Position numbers and translations under genes: made by a program. Below are positions 23,641-33,744 of a stretch of DNA of 64,000 nucleotides, one piece after another; the first letter of the stretch is position 1; every line of letters begins with the position of its first letter. The DNA is from Adineta vaga (lineage: Eukaryota > Rotifera). The notes under the pieces were generated by a model. The model had not been told where the DNA came from, searched no databases, and saw only the letters and a program-made list of their open reading frames with translations. The stretch is from positions 3,782,001-3,846,000 of the forward strand of contig CP075494.1 of the NCBI GenBank assembly GCA_021613535.1. The letters run 5' to 3'.

Positions 23641-23784
23641 TATTTTAATCTTTCATGCATGTCATAATATTTCTTTTATCTAAATTGAAGACAAGAGATG
23701 TCATTTTAGTTTAACATTATTAGTATCGTTGCATTTTTACTGCTTTTTGTATTGTCTCTAAACTAAATTTAAGTTAAATAAAAA

Positions 23785-23855
23785 CCTTGAGGGTGTGTGC
23801 GTCTGGGTGTGAGAATTTTATCGCTTATTATTTCACACCCTCACCCACACCGTAA
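23785..23855 (+). repeat. Telomere-like foldback
   Basis: Starts CCTTGAGGGTGTG, second G-run TCTGGGTGTGAG, loop AATTTTATCGCTTATTATT, C-arm TCACACCCTCACCCACACC. It lies 145 bp after the receptor stop codon. The rest of 23641-24142 shows nothing. Confidence 0.75.
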
Positions 23856-24142
23856 CACTTTTACAAGACTCTTGATTATTTTGTTTGCATTTCGAAAAAT
23901 CATAAACAATTAAAAACTAGCAAATAAATCAAAATCATTTCGAATTGTTTTCTGTAGTTTCTATCAAATCTTGCGAACACACTAGAAAGATTCAAATGTG
24001 ACATTTATATTAGTGTACTCCATAAAATAATAATATTTGTAAAATAATTCATATATGATATGATATGGAAAAAAAGAGTATCTTTATACAGTAGAATATA
24101 TAAAATGAGAGTCAAATTATTTGTTTTTGTGTAAATAAATAT

Positions 24143-24655
24143 TTAATAATCAAAGAATTGAACTTCAGAATATTGAACAGAATTCTCCATTCGACGTTTC
24201 TTAGTAACAAGAAATCGATAACTTGTATAACGAATTGAATTATCAATACACCGAATCAATGAACATGAAAATCTCGGTGGACCATACTCAAAACCAATAC
24301 TTCCATTATAAATAGGAGTCCAACTATGTCCAAAAGTAAGATTTACTCCGACTTCATTACTTGCTTCTAATGCAACTAGAATTGGATCTTGTGCAACATT
24401 ATCATTATTTACACAAACTTGTAATCCTTTAACAATTGATGAACCTCTTCTTAATGTCACATAAACCCTTAAGTGTTCCACATCTATCACTAACACTAGT
24501 AATATTACATGAACCGTAATTTGTATATTTTGTTAAAGTATTGTTATCACATGTATTATTTGGTCCGTAGCTCGGATGATAATTTCCAACACTTCTGCCT
24601 GATGTCGAAGATGTACTATTACCTCCCATAGTAGTATTATGTATTGCATTAATTA
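24143..24655 (-). pseudogene. Discoidin-like (F5/8-type) domain fragment, frameshifted
   Basis: Two minus-strand frames cover one domain. Upstream part (about 24655-24485): Asn/Cys-rich 'GPNNTCDNNTLTKYTNYGSC'. Downstream part (about 24485-24143): 'YVTLRRGSSIVKGLQVC' to the end 'NSVQYSEVQFFDY'. This is a galactose-binding-like surface domain seen repeatedly in bdelloid proteins. The frame changes in 'CGTLKG / YVTLRRG', at about 24465-24470; no intron fits there. The 5' end runs straight into the telomere-like foldback at 24661, with no start or signal peptide. Probably a truncated gene copy. Confidence 0.6.
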
Positions 24656-24660
24656 TATCA

Positions 24661-24726
24661 TTTGGGTATGGGTGTGAGGTAGGTGAGGGTCTGAATATCT
24701 TTTCGCCAACCACACCCACCCTCAGT
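24661..24726 (+). repeat. Telomere-like foldback abutting a truncated gene
   Basis: G-arm GGGTATGGGTGTGAGGTAGG, loop around GAATATCTTTTCGC, C-arm ACCACACCCACCCTCAG. It begins where the discoidin-like fragment ends. Confidence 0.8.
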
Positions 24727-25130
24727 TGCTTAGATGCCCGCACTTTCGCCTTGTTAAAAGTTATCTTTATCGTATTGTGATCGATATATTGTATAGCAAA
24801 ACCTTTATTCTACATTCAGTTTTTAGATCAAATCTTATTGATACAGACGTGTATTAAATAAATCAAGCAAAAGTAGTGATTTCGTGTCACAAATCGTTAA
24901 ACGTTTACACAATATTCTATTAAAAAAGTACGTATTATTTTGCAACTGTATCATTCTTATACATAAATAAAAGATCTTTCTCGTCGCTATGTTTTGGTCG
25001 GTACAAAAGCGACGGCTACTAAACTTTATGTAGCACTTTCCTATATCTAGAGCAGTACTGTTAAACGTGAAATCAACTTTCAAGTTTCAAATGAAATATC
25101 TCTATTGGAAACTCTCCCTTCATTATTGCC
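24727..25130. other. No gene recognised
   Basis: Lies between two telomere-like tracts. An open frame on the minus strand (24835-25083) has no ATG and no resemblance. Confidence 0.4.
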
Positions 25131-25162
25131 TTCACCCACACCCACACCCACCCCTCAAGATA
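25131..25162 (+). repeat. Telomere-like C-rich tract
   Basis: TTCACCCACACCCACACCCA then CCCCTCAAGAT; the purest C-strand run after 11029-11066. The LRR relic begins directly at its 3' edge. Confidence 0.8.
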
Positions 25163-25504
25163 ACAATTAATCTTGAAAATAATAGAATTGGTAATACTGC
25201 AGCAAAACGTTTTGCAATAGCTTTGCAACGAAATTCAATGAGATGAATATTCATCTTTTTTAATATAAGGATCTGATTTGTATCTAGACATTGAGGAATC
25301 TAAATATCGCTTCGAATATTATTAGTGATGAAGGTTTTCGAAGTTTAACGAACACGTTACGAAATAATCGACTAAAGAATAATTTGATTTCTTTCTCCTT
25401 TTGAATATATTTCTTCTACAGACTGTATTAACATTAAATTTGGAAAACAATCAAATAACTGATGAAAAGTTAATTGAAATGAATATTTCAAGAATTAAAC
25501 TTTA
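25163..25504 (+). pseudogene. Relic of a leucine-rich-repeat gene
   Basis: Three RNI-type repeat exons are readable, each preceded or followed by splice-like signals: at 25163-25240 ('INLENNRIGNTAAKRFAIAL'), 25288-25370 ('NLNIASNIISDEGFRSL') and 25422-25501 ('LTLNLENNQITDEKLIE'). There is no start, no further repeats and no proper end, so only a middle piece is left. The first repeat is cut at the telomere-like tract 25131-25162. Confidence 0.65.
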
Positions 25505-25640
25505 ATAAAACACAAGAAATAAAGATTTTTATTCGAGAGTAAACCCAATGATAAAACATAAAATGAAGATCAATTATCGCTTATCATTTTGAGAGAGAGG
25601 TTGAGGCTAACAGGATCCTCTAAGGCCTATATTCTCTTAC

Positions 25641-25677
25641 GCACATCTCCACCTAGCTCACACCCACCCTCAGGATG
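25641..25677 (+). repeat. Telomere-like C-rich tract
   Basis: Degenerate C-arm CTCACACCCACCCTCAGGAT; a weakly G-rich stretch about 50 bp upstream may be its partner arm. It is 225 bp from the aminopeptidase relic. Confidence 0.5.
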
Positions 25678-25902
25678 TCATAAATTGCCTTATTCCATTG
25701 AATATTAGTTTAGAGGAAATTAAATGGAAATGTTCAAGCAATATTTATTCAGAATCTAACAGAAAAACACAAAAAATGATAAATACTGAATCTTTCGACA
25801 TTTTACAAATAAAGGTGAATTCTCACCTACAAATTTAGTATTTGTGGAGAATGAATTAGTCAAGAATGGTGTATGGTGCAGTTTGATTTTATAGAATATT
25901 TA

Positions 25903-26066
25903 CGAATCGATTTCGCGAATGCTGTTTTTCCTGTTGGAGCTTATGGTCGACAGCTTGATATTCTAGCTTGACAATCTCTTTATAAGAACTTTATGGATTA
26001 TGCCCATAGTACTGGATATGGTATTGGTTATTTTCTTTCCATTCATGAAGGTCCCTCAATTAGATG
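25903..26066 (+). pseudogene. Relic of aminopeptidase P (Xaa-Pro aminopeptidase, M24B)
   Basis: One frame reads 'AVFPVGAYGRQLDILA', a TGA stop, then 'DYAHSTGYGIGYFLSIHEGP' and a second TGA. This matches the metal-binding region of cytosolic X-prolyl aminopeptidase (normally ...GTGHGxGxFLxVHEGP). The first stop is at 25969-25971; the second His of the H-x-T-G-H motif is Tyr. No flanking exons were found. A dead fragment of an otherwise highly conserved enzyme gene. Confidence 0.7.
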
Positions 26067-26812
26067 AATTAAACTATTTTTGATCAAAACAACGGAATTA
26101 ATCAGTTGCTGAAATACCTTGAAATCTAAAAATGATATCGTTGACTTTTTGTTTTAAAGAACATTACCTTTAGCTTTTCTTCTGCTCAATAATTTTCCTC
26201 ATATTCTACCTGACCGTGTTGACTTCAGAAATTTGATTAGATTTTCTAAACGCTATTTCATCTAGAACATTTATATTAAAACCATGAAAACGTTCCTTTT
26301 GTGGAAAGAAAAAAATAAATGAACTTGATGAACTCTATTTTGTATAATTCTAACAGTGTTGTACTTTATTCTTTGAATAAATTTAATCAGTATATGTTCA
26401 AGTAGAATTAAAACTGGCGAAAATGTCTGATCATTGAAAACTTTCTTTATTTTGATATGTTAAAAATACAATCATATAAGAAACAACTTTACATCAATTC
26501 CAGAGCTTTTCCATATTGCATTTTTCAACACAATATATAGAATAAAATTCACAGCAGCTTTACTCATTATAATGTCCCAAGAGAGAGTTTTTTCTTGACA
26601 TAAAAGTAAATTTTTGATAAACTGAATGTTAAATAAAGATTATGATACAACCAACAGAGTAGATTTATTAATTTAGAAAAAAGTCAAGAATGATGTTGAT
26701 GACAGTTATTTGTATCTTTTTTTTATGCACTTTGCATTTTTCAATTAGAAATTATGTTAAAGACATTTTTTAGTATTTTTCAGATTTTATTCGTTGTATC
26801 AGACCACTCGAA
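26067..26812. other. No gene recognised
   Basis: AT-rich. A polypyrimidine run ending TTTTTCAG at about 26783 precedes the receptor ATG by about 30 bp and could be a 5'-UTR or spliced-leader acceptor. Confidence 0.4.
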
Positions 26813-27778
26813 ATGACCTTTCCTGTTTCTACTCGTATATGTCTTCTCTTAGTACCTTTAATTCCATCAATTCTAGTTAGTATTTTTGTTCTTTATCATC
26901 TTCTGAGTGTTCGAGCACTTCGCACAGCTCTCAATAATCATGTTATTATTTCCTTACTCTCGGTTGGACTTATCGGAGAAATAACTAGTTATGTGTGGAT
27001 TATTCATTTTTATCGCACGGGTAGCTCTTTAATATCAACACCTGCCTTTTGTATCGCATGGGCTTTCTTCGATACTGCTGTATATATTACAGTTTTTCTA
27101 CTAATGGCTTGGGCATCAATTGAACGACATATTCTTATTTTCCATTCAAATTTATTTGCAACAAAAACAAAACGTTTACTCTTTCATTATCTTCCTTTGA
27201 GCTTAAGTCTTTTATGGCCAATATTATTCAGTCTTGCTGCACTTGTCATTATGCCTTGTAACACTCCTTTCTCTTATGGAACAAGACAATGTAGTCGTTA
27301 TGCATGTGTTATTCAAATTCCTAAGCTTGCGCTATTCGATAGTATTACACATTATATTATCCCATCATTTATTACGGTCATTTTCAGTGTCAGTCTTTTT
27401 GTTCGTGTCATCTACCATCGATATCGCATTCGTCGGACAATTGAATGGAGAAGCTACAAGAAAATGGCTATTCAGTTATTATCAATCTCAGTTCTTTATC
27501 TTTTGCTGCAACTTCCAGTAATGAGTTTATATGCTGCTTATTCTGTTGGTCTGTCACGAACTATAGCAGCTAATTATTATGTAGATGGGCTTTTATTTAC
27601 GAACTGGATTGTATTGTTCACTCCTTTTCTATGTGCTGTATCTTTACCTGAATTACGAAAGAAATCTCGAAATATGATTTTATTTTGGCGAAAACGTCAT
27701 CATGTAACACCAGTAACGATAGGAATGACGCGTCAAAAAGCTGATCAAGTAGTTCCCGTGGCACTCACAGGTCATTAA
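26813..27778 (+). CDS. Rhodopsin-type seven-transmembrane receptor
   Basis: 321 residues, intronless. Seven hydrophobic helices; helix 3 ends 'AWASIERHILIFH', the DRY-position motif common in bdelloid orphan receptors. The Cys pair for the extracellular disulphide is present (start of helix 3, and the Cys-rich second loop). The basic C-terminal tail 'RKKSRNMILFWRKRHH' lies just inside the membrane. It is only distantly related to the receptor at 22600, with a different tail and exon structure. Ligand unknown. Confidence 0.85.
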   Translation: MTFPVSTRICLLLVPLIPSILVSIFVLYHLLSVRALRTALNNHVIISLLSVGLIGEITSYVWIIHFYRTGSSLISTPAFCIAWAFFDTAVYITVFLLMAWASIERHILIFHSNLFATKTKRLLFHYLPLSLSLLWPILFSLAALVIMPCNTPFSYGTRQCSRYACVIQIPKLALFDSITHYIIPSFITVIFSVSLFVRVIYHRYRIRRTIEWRSYKKMAIQLLSISVLYLLLQLPVMSLYAAYSVGLSRTIAANYYVDGLLFTNWIVLFTPFLCAVSLPELRKKSRNMILFWRKRHHVTPVTIGMTRQKADQVVPVALTGH

Positions 27779-29522
27779 CTATTCTGAAACGATTAAAATA
27801 GACGTGAAATATGGAAAACATCTAAAAGAATCAGCCAACAAGAATTATCGCTGAGAGAATATTTTGTATCGTTTTTCTTTTTACTTGTCGTATTTCTGTT
27901 CTGTTTGATTTTTTGAAAACTAACGCCTATATATATTTGGTATTGTGAATCATTTGATGTGATATCCGTTTTTATCGTATCGTTTGCTTTTTATTGTCAC
28001 AATAAAGTTCGTCTGGAGAGTATATCTATATAAATATATTATTTTACGTTTCCAGTACATCCATTTCTCTTTTTTTCTCTATTTCGATCTTCTATGACAT
28101 TTTTCACAATCAAATTGCATATAACAATATACAGTGACCGACTAAGTTGCTTTCTTTTCTGTTGATATTGACACAACTTGGATCATTCGCAGCGAAAAAC
28201 CTGAACAGATATTTTTGAAAACAAATTCAAGTTTAAAACATAATGCTGTGAGCACTAATTAATCGTACTGATGTTATGTTGTTATCTGAAATACTGTTCT
28301 ACAAATCAAGTACACAATTGAAGTCCATTGAGAAGGAGTATATTAAATAACTATTTGGTCTTCCAGTATATATTCATACAAAATATCACAAGTCTTCCTA
28401 TTTATTTATTTATTACGAATAAATGTCTTATAAGACAAGCTTCTAATTATTCTTGGACTACAAGTAATATTTATGTTGAGTATTCACTTTTATATTTATC
28501 TCATTGCGTATAGAATCTGACAACAAATTGTATTTTAACACCATTTAATGCTGATATATATATAAGGAAGTTCCTTGTATTTCATCGTCAACTCTTTGTT
28601 TCGAATATCATAAAATAAACAATATAAGTTTATTTTCATCAGATAATGACGAAGACCTTTCTATAAGGAAAATCGTTGATGTTTCCTTTCCAGATCTTTG
28701 GCCGATTCGATTGGCTTACTCAGTTAGATGTGGCATGTCATTCTATATCGCTTACATGATCAATATCCTCAGTTTTAGATTAAAGTATAAACTTCAACAT
28801 GATTTCTATCTGAATATCAGATAATAAAAAAAGAATACTCGGAGTACATCAATATATAAATATCTACTTTAGTCGATTAATTTAATGCTTTTCTAATATT
28901 TTTTCTTAGGATAAATTCAAACAAAAGAGAAGAGACAAGTCGACAACGACATAGAAACAAGATAAATTAAAAAAACAATTTCTTTTGCGGTGGAATAGAC
29001 TTGCTAGTGATTTTTGTTGAAGTTTTTGTCAACATTATTATGAAATTACTGATTCCATATTTGGAAAAACGCGACTCTAAAAATGTTCCTGATAAATTCC
29101 TAGCGAAACTTTGTACTGTGAATTGATGAAGATCTTGAATAGAATTCTGTCTATTATCAATAGACAAATAATAAATTTTTTCATGCTTCTCGCAAAATAC
29201 ATTATTAATTATTTTTTTTGCTTTATAGAGAACAGTGTTAATAAAAGTTGTCGAATAAAATAAATATAGAAAAGTAGGAAGAAAAGAAAGAAACAAAATC
29301 ACAGAATTGTAACAAACTGTTTCAGCCTTGAAAATTTCATAACATAATGTTTGAATTATTAAATTCTCCGAAAAACGAAAAAAAAACAGTCTATGACTAA
29401 AATTAAATTGCTGAGGCCATTTAAAAGAGAAGTAAATATAATTCACAGAACTTTCCAACTACTACTCGTTGTAAATTTGATCAGCATATAAAACGATTTT
29501 TTGAAAATGCAAAGAAGCATTT
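27779..29522. other. Gene-free stretch
   Basis: About 1.7 kb of AT-rich DNA. An open frame on the minus strand (28967-29458) lacks an ATG and has the composition of random AT-rich sequence; not called. Confidence 0.45.
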
Positions 29523-31693
29523 ATGGATCGAGTTACACGTAGCGCTATACAACCGAACGAGAAAACCGACTGGCAACTATTTACAAACGATGGAAAATTT
29601 GATAGTAAACTTCCTCCGTATAAACGACTTCTTCGACTAAAAAGTGCTCCTGTCTCTGGAAAAAGTAAGAATAAACTTTCTTTTAAATAACCATTTTGGA
29701 GGTATAGATATGGGTGTAGTTATTTTATTTAATAAACGCGCCTACCTTCACCCAAACTTTCAGAATGCTTGAAATTAGTTTGAATTTAATATTTATGTGT
29801 ATAGGTTATATGATGTACGCGGTGCCGGTGACGAAACCTAACAAGGTTTTAATCCCGGAAAAACCACAACCACAAGTAGAAAACGTGGAAAATTATGTTC
29901 TCGTCTGGTTGGATCAATCTACGGGCAAAGCAAAGAACAATGAAGCCTCTAAAAAACAATTGAAACAAGTTATAAATTGTGTCAAAATATTCACGGATCC
30001 AAAGGAATGTCAAACATATATGTCGAGTATTAAAGATGAAAAAATTTTTCTAATTGTTTCGGGCATAGTCGAAGAAGATTTTGTTTCAAATGTACACGAT
30101 GAAGAACAGCTCGAATCAATCTATGTTCTTTGTCCAAATAAGATCAAAGAAGAACCTTGGTTTAGTAAATATCCTGAAATTGCCGGTGTTTATACTACGA
30201 TTATGTCGCTATGTGAACAACTTGGCAAAGATATGAAAAAGATCGATCGTACTCTTTTAGGCATTGAAATCATGGGACGAGCAACGTCCAACTCTACATC
30301 CAAGACTGATCAACAAGATGCATCGTTCATGTACGACCAGTTGTTTCGCGACATTGTCTTGAAAGTACCAGATGAGAACATGGAAGATATGTATGAGTTT
30401 TGTGAAACGAAATACCAAGAGAATTTAAAAGAACTGTTACATATAAAAGAACTCAAAACAAGTTACCAATCCAATTTTTCGATCTGGTGGTACACTCGAG
30501 ACATATTTCTTTATCGTATGTTGAATAAAGCACTGCGCACACATCAGTATGATACACTTTATTCTCTACGTGTATACATTCGTCACCTTCACGAACAAAT
30601 CGTTGCACAACAAACTAATGACAGCATGAATAAAAAAAAATTGTTTCGTGGACAAGAACTGAAAAAAGCCGATTTCGATCGACTTTGTGAAAACAAAGGC
30701 GGACTTATAAGTTTCTCGAATTTTCTTTCTACAAGTGAAAATCGTGAAGTAAGTCTTCGTTTTATTCGTGATGCTCGTGTTAGGAACAATCGTGTTTTTG
30801 TTCTGATGGAAATTACGGTGGAGAAGAATGCGATAGTTCCTGCAGCTAACGTAACTCAGCTTAGTTATTTTCCGACGGAAAGTGAATGGCTTTTTTCGAT
30901 GGGATCAGTGTTTCGTGTTGGTCCAATAAAATCATTCGATGGAATATGGATCGTCCCTTTGACATTAACAGATGATCACGATAAGCGACTCAATGCTTTG
31001 AAAGAATACTTCAAAAAATCCATGACAGACAGTAATACTTGTTTGAGTTTTGCTAAACTAATGTATCAATTAGCAAAATGGAAACAATCAGAATATTTCT
31101 ATGAAATGGCGCTCAAATCCGAGACTACACCGGGGCGTCGTTCAGTAATATTTAATGATCTCGCAACGGTCAAAGGAGAATTGAAACAGTATGATCAAGC
31201 ACTCGCTCTTTACGAAATGTCGCTTGAACTTAGAGGAACAGTCGAGTCAGACAAAGCGACAACCTATAATAATATTGGAACTCTTTATTACGAGCTGAAG
31301 AAAAAGGATCGAGCCAAAGAATATTATCAAAAAGCACTCGAAGCCTGCAATACTCAAGAGAACAATAATGAAGAGCTAATAGCCACATTACATGGCAATA
31401 TAGCTGGAATTCTAAATGATCAAGGTAAACATGAGGAGGCTCTAGAAAAATGCGAAGAAGCACTCAAAATTCGTCTAAAACATTTCCCGGAGATTCATCC
31501 ACGTATAGCAATTTCATACTGTAGTATTGCTAATACATTACAGCATTTGAAAATGTATGAGAAAGCTATCGAATTTATTGAAAAAGCACTCGATATTGAC
31601 CGACAGGCTTTACCATCAGAGCATCCGCAGACATTGCTCCACAAGAACAATCTTGAAGTGTATAAACAACAACTACAACAGCAGTCTAACTAA
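29523..31693 (+). CDS. ADP-ribosyltransferase/TPR protein with N-terminal accessory domain
   Basis: Exons 29523-29664 and 29805-31693 (140-bp intron, phase 1), 676 residues. N-terminal accessory domain about 60-190 ('YVLVWLDQS', 'KIFLIVSG', 'SIYVLCPNK'), which I recognise from other bdelloid genes of this type but cannot assign a function. Catalytic domain about 225-450 with the arginine-type triad: Arg in 'KKLFRGQEL', 'FLSTSENR', and E-x-E in 'TESEWLF'. About five TPRs follow ('ALALYEMSLELRG', 'AKEYYQKALEAC', 'AIEFIEKALDIDRQALP'). No signal peptide, so probably cytosolic. It is more GC-rich than its neighbours. The intron is nearly three times the usual length and contains a telomere-like element. 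Confidence 0.87.
29697..29757 (+). repeat. Degenerate telomere-like foldback inside an intron
   Basis: GGAGGTATAGATATGGGTGT ... CGCGCCTACCTTCACCC. Removing it would leave an intron of about 80 bp, nearer the local norm. Confidence 0.5.
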
Positions 31694-31872
31694 TGAAAGG
31701 GAACTGATGAAACCAATATGAAGTGAATTTTTATCTAATTATATTTACTGATTAAAATAAATGTTTGATTTTCGTTCTCATGAAGCTTATATTTCATTAC
31801 TTTTTGCATTGAAATATGAATGAAAGTGATGATATGCACACACACACATACACACTCAACATGGTTGTCTAT

Positions 31873-32370
31873 TCAATTATCTTGAAACTGATTTGCTAAC
31901 CAATCAAGACCTTGATTAAGTCCAGTACCATCTAATGTACATGCTGGTTGAATATGCCAACTGCGATTTGATAACGAATGAAGATTTAATTTATCCGTTA
32001 ATTCAATGGTATTCATTATATCCGATAAATCTTGTTTATTAGCAAAAATAAGTAAAGGTATTCCTTGAAGTTCTTCTTCTGAAAGTGTTTCGTGAAGTAT
32101 ATCGCGAATTTCATCAATACGTTCACGATCATGACTATCAACAACAAAAATTAAACCATTCGTACCTTGAAAATAGTGACGCCATAACAAACGGAGTTGA
32201 CTTTGACCACCAACATCCCATAAAGTAAATTTAATATTTTTATATTCTATTGTTTCTACATTAAAACCAATTGTTGAGATAGTTGTGACAATTTCTTCTA
32301 ATTTAAGTTTATAAAGAATAGTTGTTTTACCAGCACCATCAAAACCAATCATAACAATTCTTTTTTCCAT
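31873..32370 (-). CDS. ARF-family small GTPase lacking the N-terminal helix
   Basis: 165 residues, single exon. P-loop 'GFDGAGKTT', switch I 'STIGFNVET', switch II 'WDVGGQ', base-binding 'NKQD' and the final 'CTLDG' motif are all present and in ARF order. ARF proteins regulate vesicle coats and lipid enzymes, and attach to membranes by a myristoylated N-terminal amphipathic helix. This protein starts about 15 residues late: it begins Met-Glu-Lys and has neither Gly2 nor the helix. Upstream no acceptor plus exon restoring them was found. It may be a soluble variant, or a start exon was missed. P-loop and switch I each differ by one residue from the canonical sequences. Confidence 0.88.
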   Translation of the reverse strand: MEKRIVMIGFDGAGKTTILYKLKLEEIVTTISTIGFNVETIEYKNIKFTLWDVGGQSQLRLLWRHYFQGTNGLIFVVDSHDRERIDEIRDILHETLSEEELQGIPLLIFANKQDLSDIMNTIELTDKLNLHSLSNRSWHIQPACTLDGTGLNQGLDWLANQFQDN

Positions 32371-32613
32371 TTTCTCTTACAAAATATCGAAAGTGTATAA
32401 CTACGAATAGAGAAAAAGAAGAAAAAATTTGTTATATTAAGTGTATTTCTTTTTAATAACATGTGCGTGTTCTGTGCAAACATTTTTTTTTAAGAAAACG
32501 TTATTATTTATTTTGCATGAGAAAAACAAAATATTTCTTTTCTTCTCAAATGGGCAAAGCAATTAACGAAAAACATGAAATCCATTCTTTTTATTACACT
32601 CTACAAATGATTA

Positions 32614-33297
32614 TTAATCATCTTCACTGGCGAGTTGTAGAGCATAATGAGCAAGTAAACGTGTTGTATCAACAACAGGTTTTCCAAGATTAATTTCGTT
32701 ATATACGACAGGTAGTTCTGTACATCCAAGAATAACTGCATCACAATCGTATTGTTTGATATCTTTTCGAATATCTTCTACTGTGATTGAATTTATTTTT
32801 GATGGAACTATTTCATTTCGTATTAAATCTTCAATTTTATCGCAAACATCATCTGCAGGAATAATTGCAGTTATATTTTTAGCTTGTAAAACTGCATTGT
32901 ATAACCCTCCTTGCATGGTAAGTTTTGTTCCGAGAACTAAAACTTTAGAGAAACTTTTTCGATGACATTCATTAGCAACAATTTGAATTAAATTTACCAC
33001 CAGTAATGATGATTTCTTTTCAATAATATCTATAGCATAATGAGGAGTATTTGATGGAATAATAATAAAATCAGCACCGACTTTTTCAAGTAATTTAATT
33101 GATTCACATATTTTGTTACCTAAACCAATCCAATCTTGTCGATGAATACAATCAAAATATTCATGATAAGAAAATGCGTGCATTGTAAATTCTGGATGTT
33201 TTTTTGATGAAGTAATTCTGGCTGCTTGTGCAACAATTTCATTTGCACATAAACATGCTCCAACGGTTGTAATATCAACAATTCCTATGTGTTTCAT
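32614..33297 (-). CDS. Aspartate/glutamate racemase-family protein
   Basis: About 227 residues from the ATG at 33297 ('MKHIGIVDITTVGA'); an in-frame ATG at 33324 lies upstream of an acceptor-like CCTTTCAG, so 33297 is preferred. Fold of the Asp/Glu racemase superfamily. The second catalytic thiol is present in 'LGCTELP'. The first, normally Cys in C-N-T-x-H, is Ser in 'PSNTPHY'. Some E. coli YgeA-type racemases also have a non-Cys residue there, with restricted substrate direction. The enzyme would interconvert or release amino-acid enantiomers in the cytosol. The closest relatives are likely bacterial, so horizontal transfer is possible (inference). Convergent-free neighbour of the ARF gene, same strand, 240 bp apart. 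Confidence 0.8.
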   Translation of the reverse strand: MKHIGIVDITTVGACLCANEIVAQAARITSSKKHPEFTMHAFSYHEYFDCIHRQDWIGLGNKICESIKLLEKVGADFIIIPSNTPHYAIDIIEKKSSLLVVNLIQIVANECHRKSFSKVLVLGTKLTMQGGLYNAVLQAKNITAIIPADDVCDKIEDLIRNEIVPSKINSITVEDIRKDIKQYDCDAVILGCTELPVVYNEINLGKPVVDTTRLLAHYALQLASEDD

Positions 33298-33324
33298 TCT
33301 TTGTATAATCTGAAAGGAACACAC

Positions 33325-33744
33325 ACTCTTACTCTCAAGACGGAGAACGAAATAAATAAATAATCAGAATATCATCAACAAATTGGAGGCACGATGGTAA
33401 AATAATACCCATCGATATATACGACAAGGAACACCATCTATGGACGCTGATATACAAAGCATTTGGTTACAAGCAAATACGCATCAGATGTAATATGGTA
33501 AAATACATATAGCTTTATATACAAGAGACTACATCGATGTATTAATAAACATGATAGTGACTCATAACATTGCCATACTTCCCTTTTTTCTTGTAATCAA
33601 AATACCTTTATATTCCACTACACTCACATGTTCTTTCCTTATTTTACGATTTTTTTTCTTTATAGTCTCGACAGTTCTGTGTTTGATTTTTCAAACATTT
33701 GTTATTGCCCTGTTATCTATATATATTAAACTTGCTGTACGAGT
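33325..33744. other. No certain gene; one hydrophobic open frame
   Basis: A 65-codon hydrophobic frame (33551-33748) overlaps the next start by four bases (ATGA). In a eukaryote this is probably chance. Confidence 0.4.

Noticed and set aside
24835-25083. 82-codon minus-strand frame
   Set aside because: Starts with TTG only, no family resemblance.
28967-29458. 163-codon minus-strand frame
   Set aside because: No ATG at its start, AT-driven Phe/Ile/Leu/Tyr composition, no domain.
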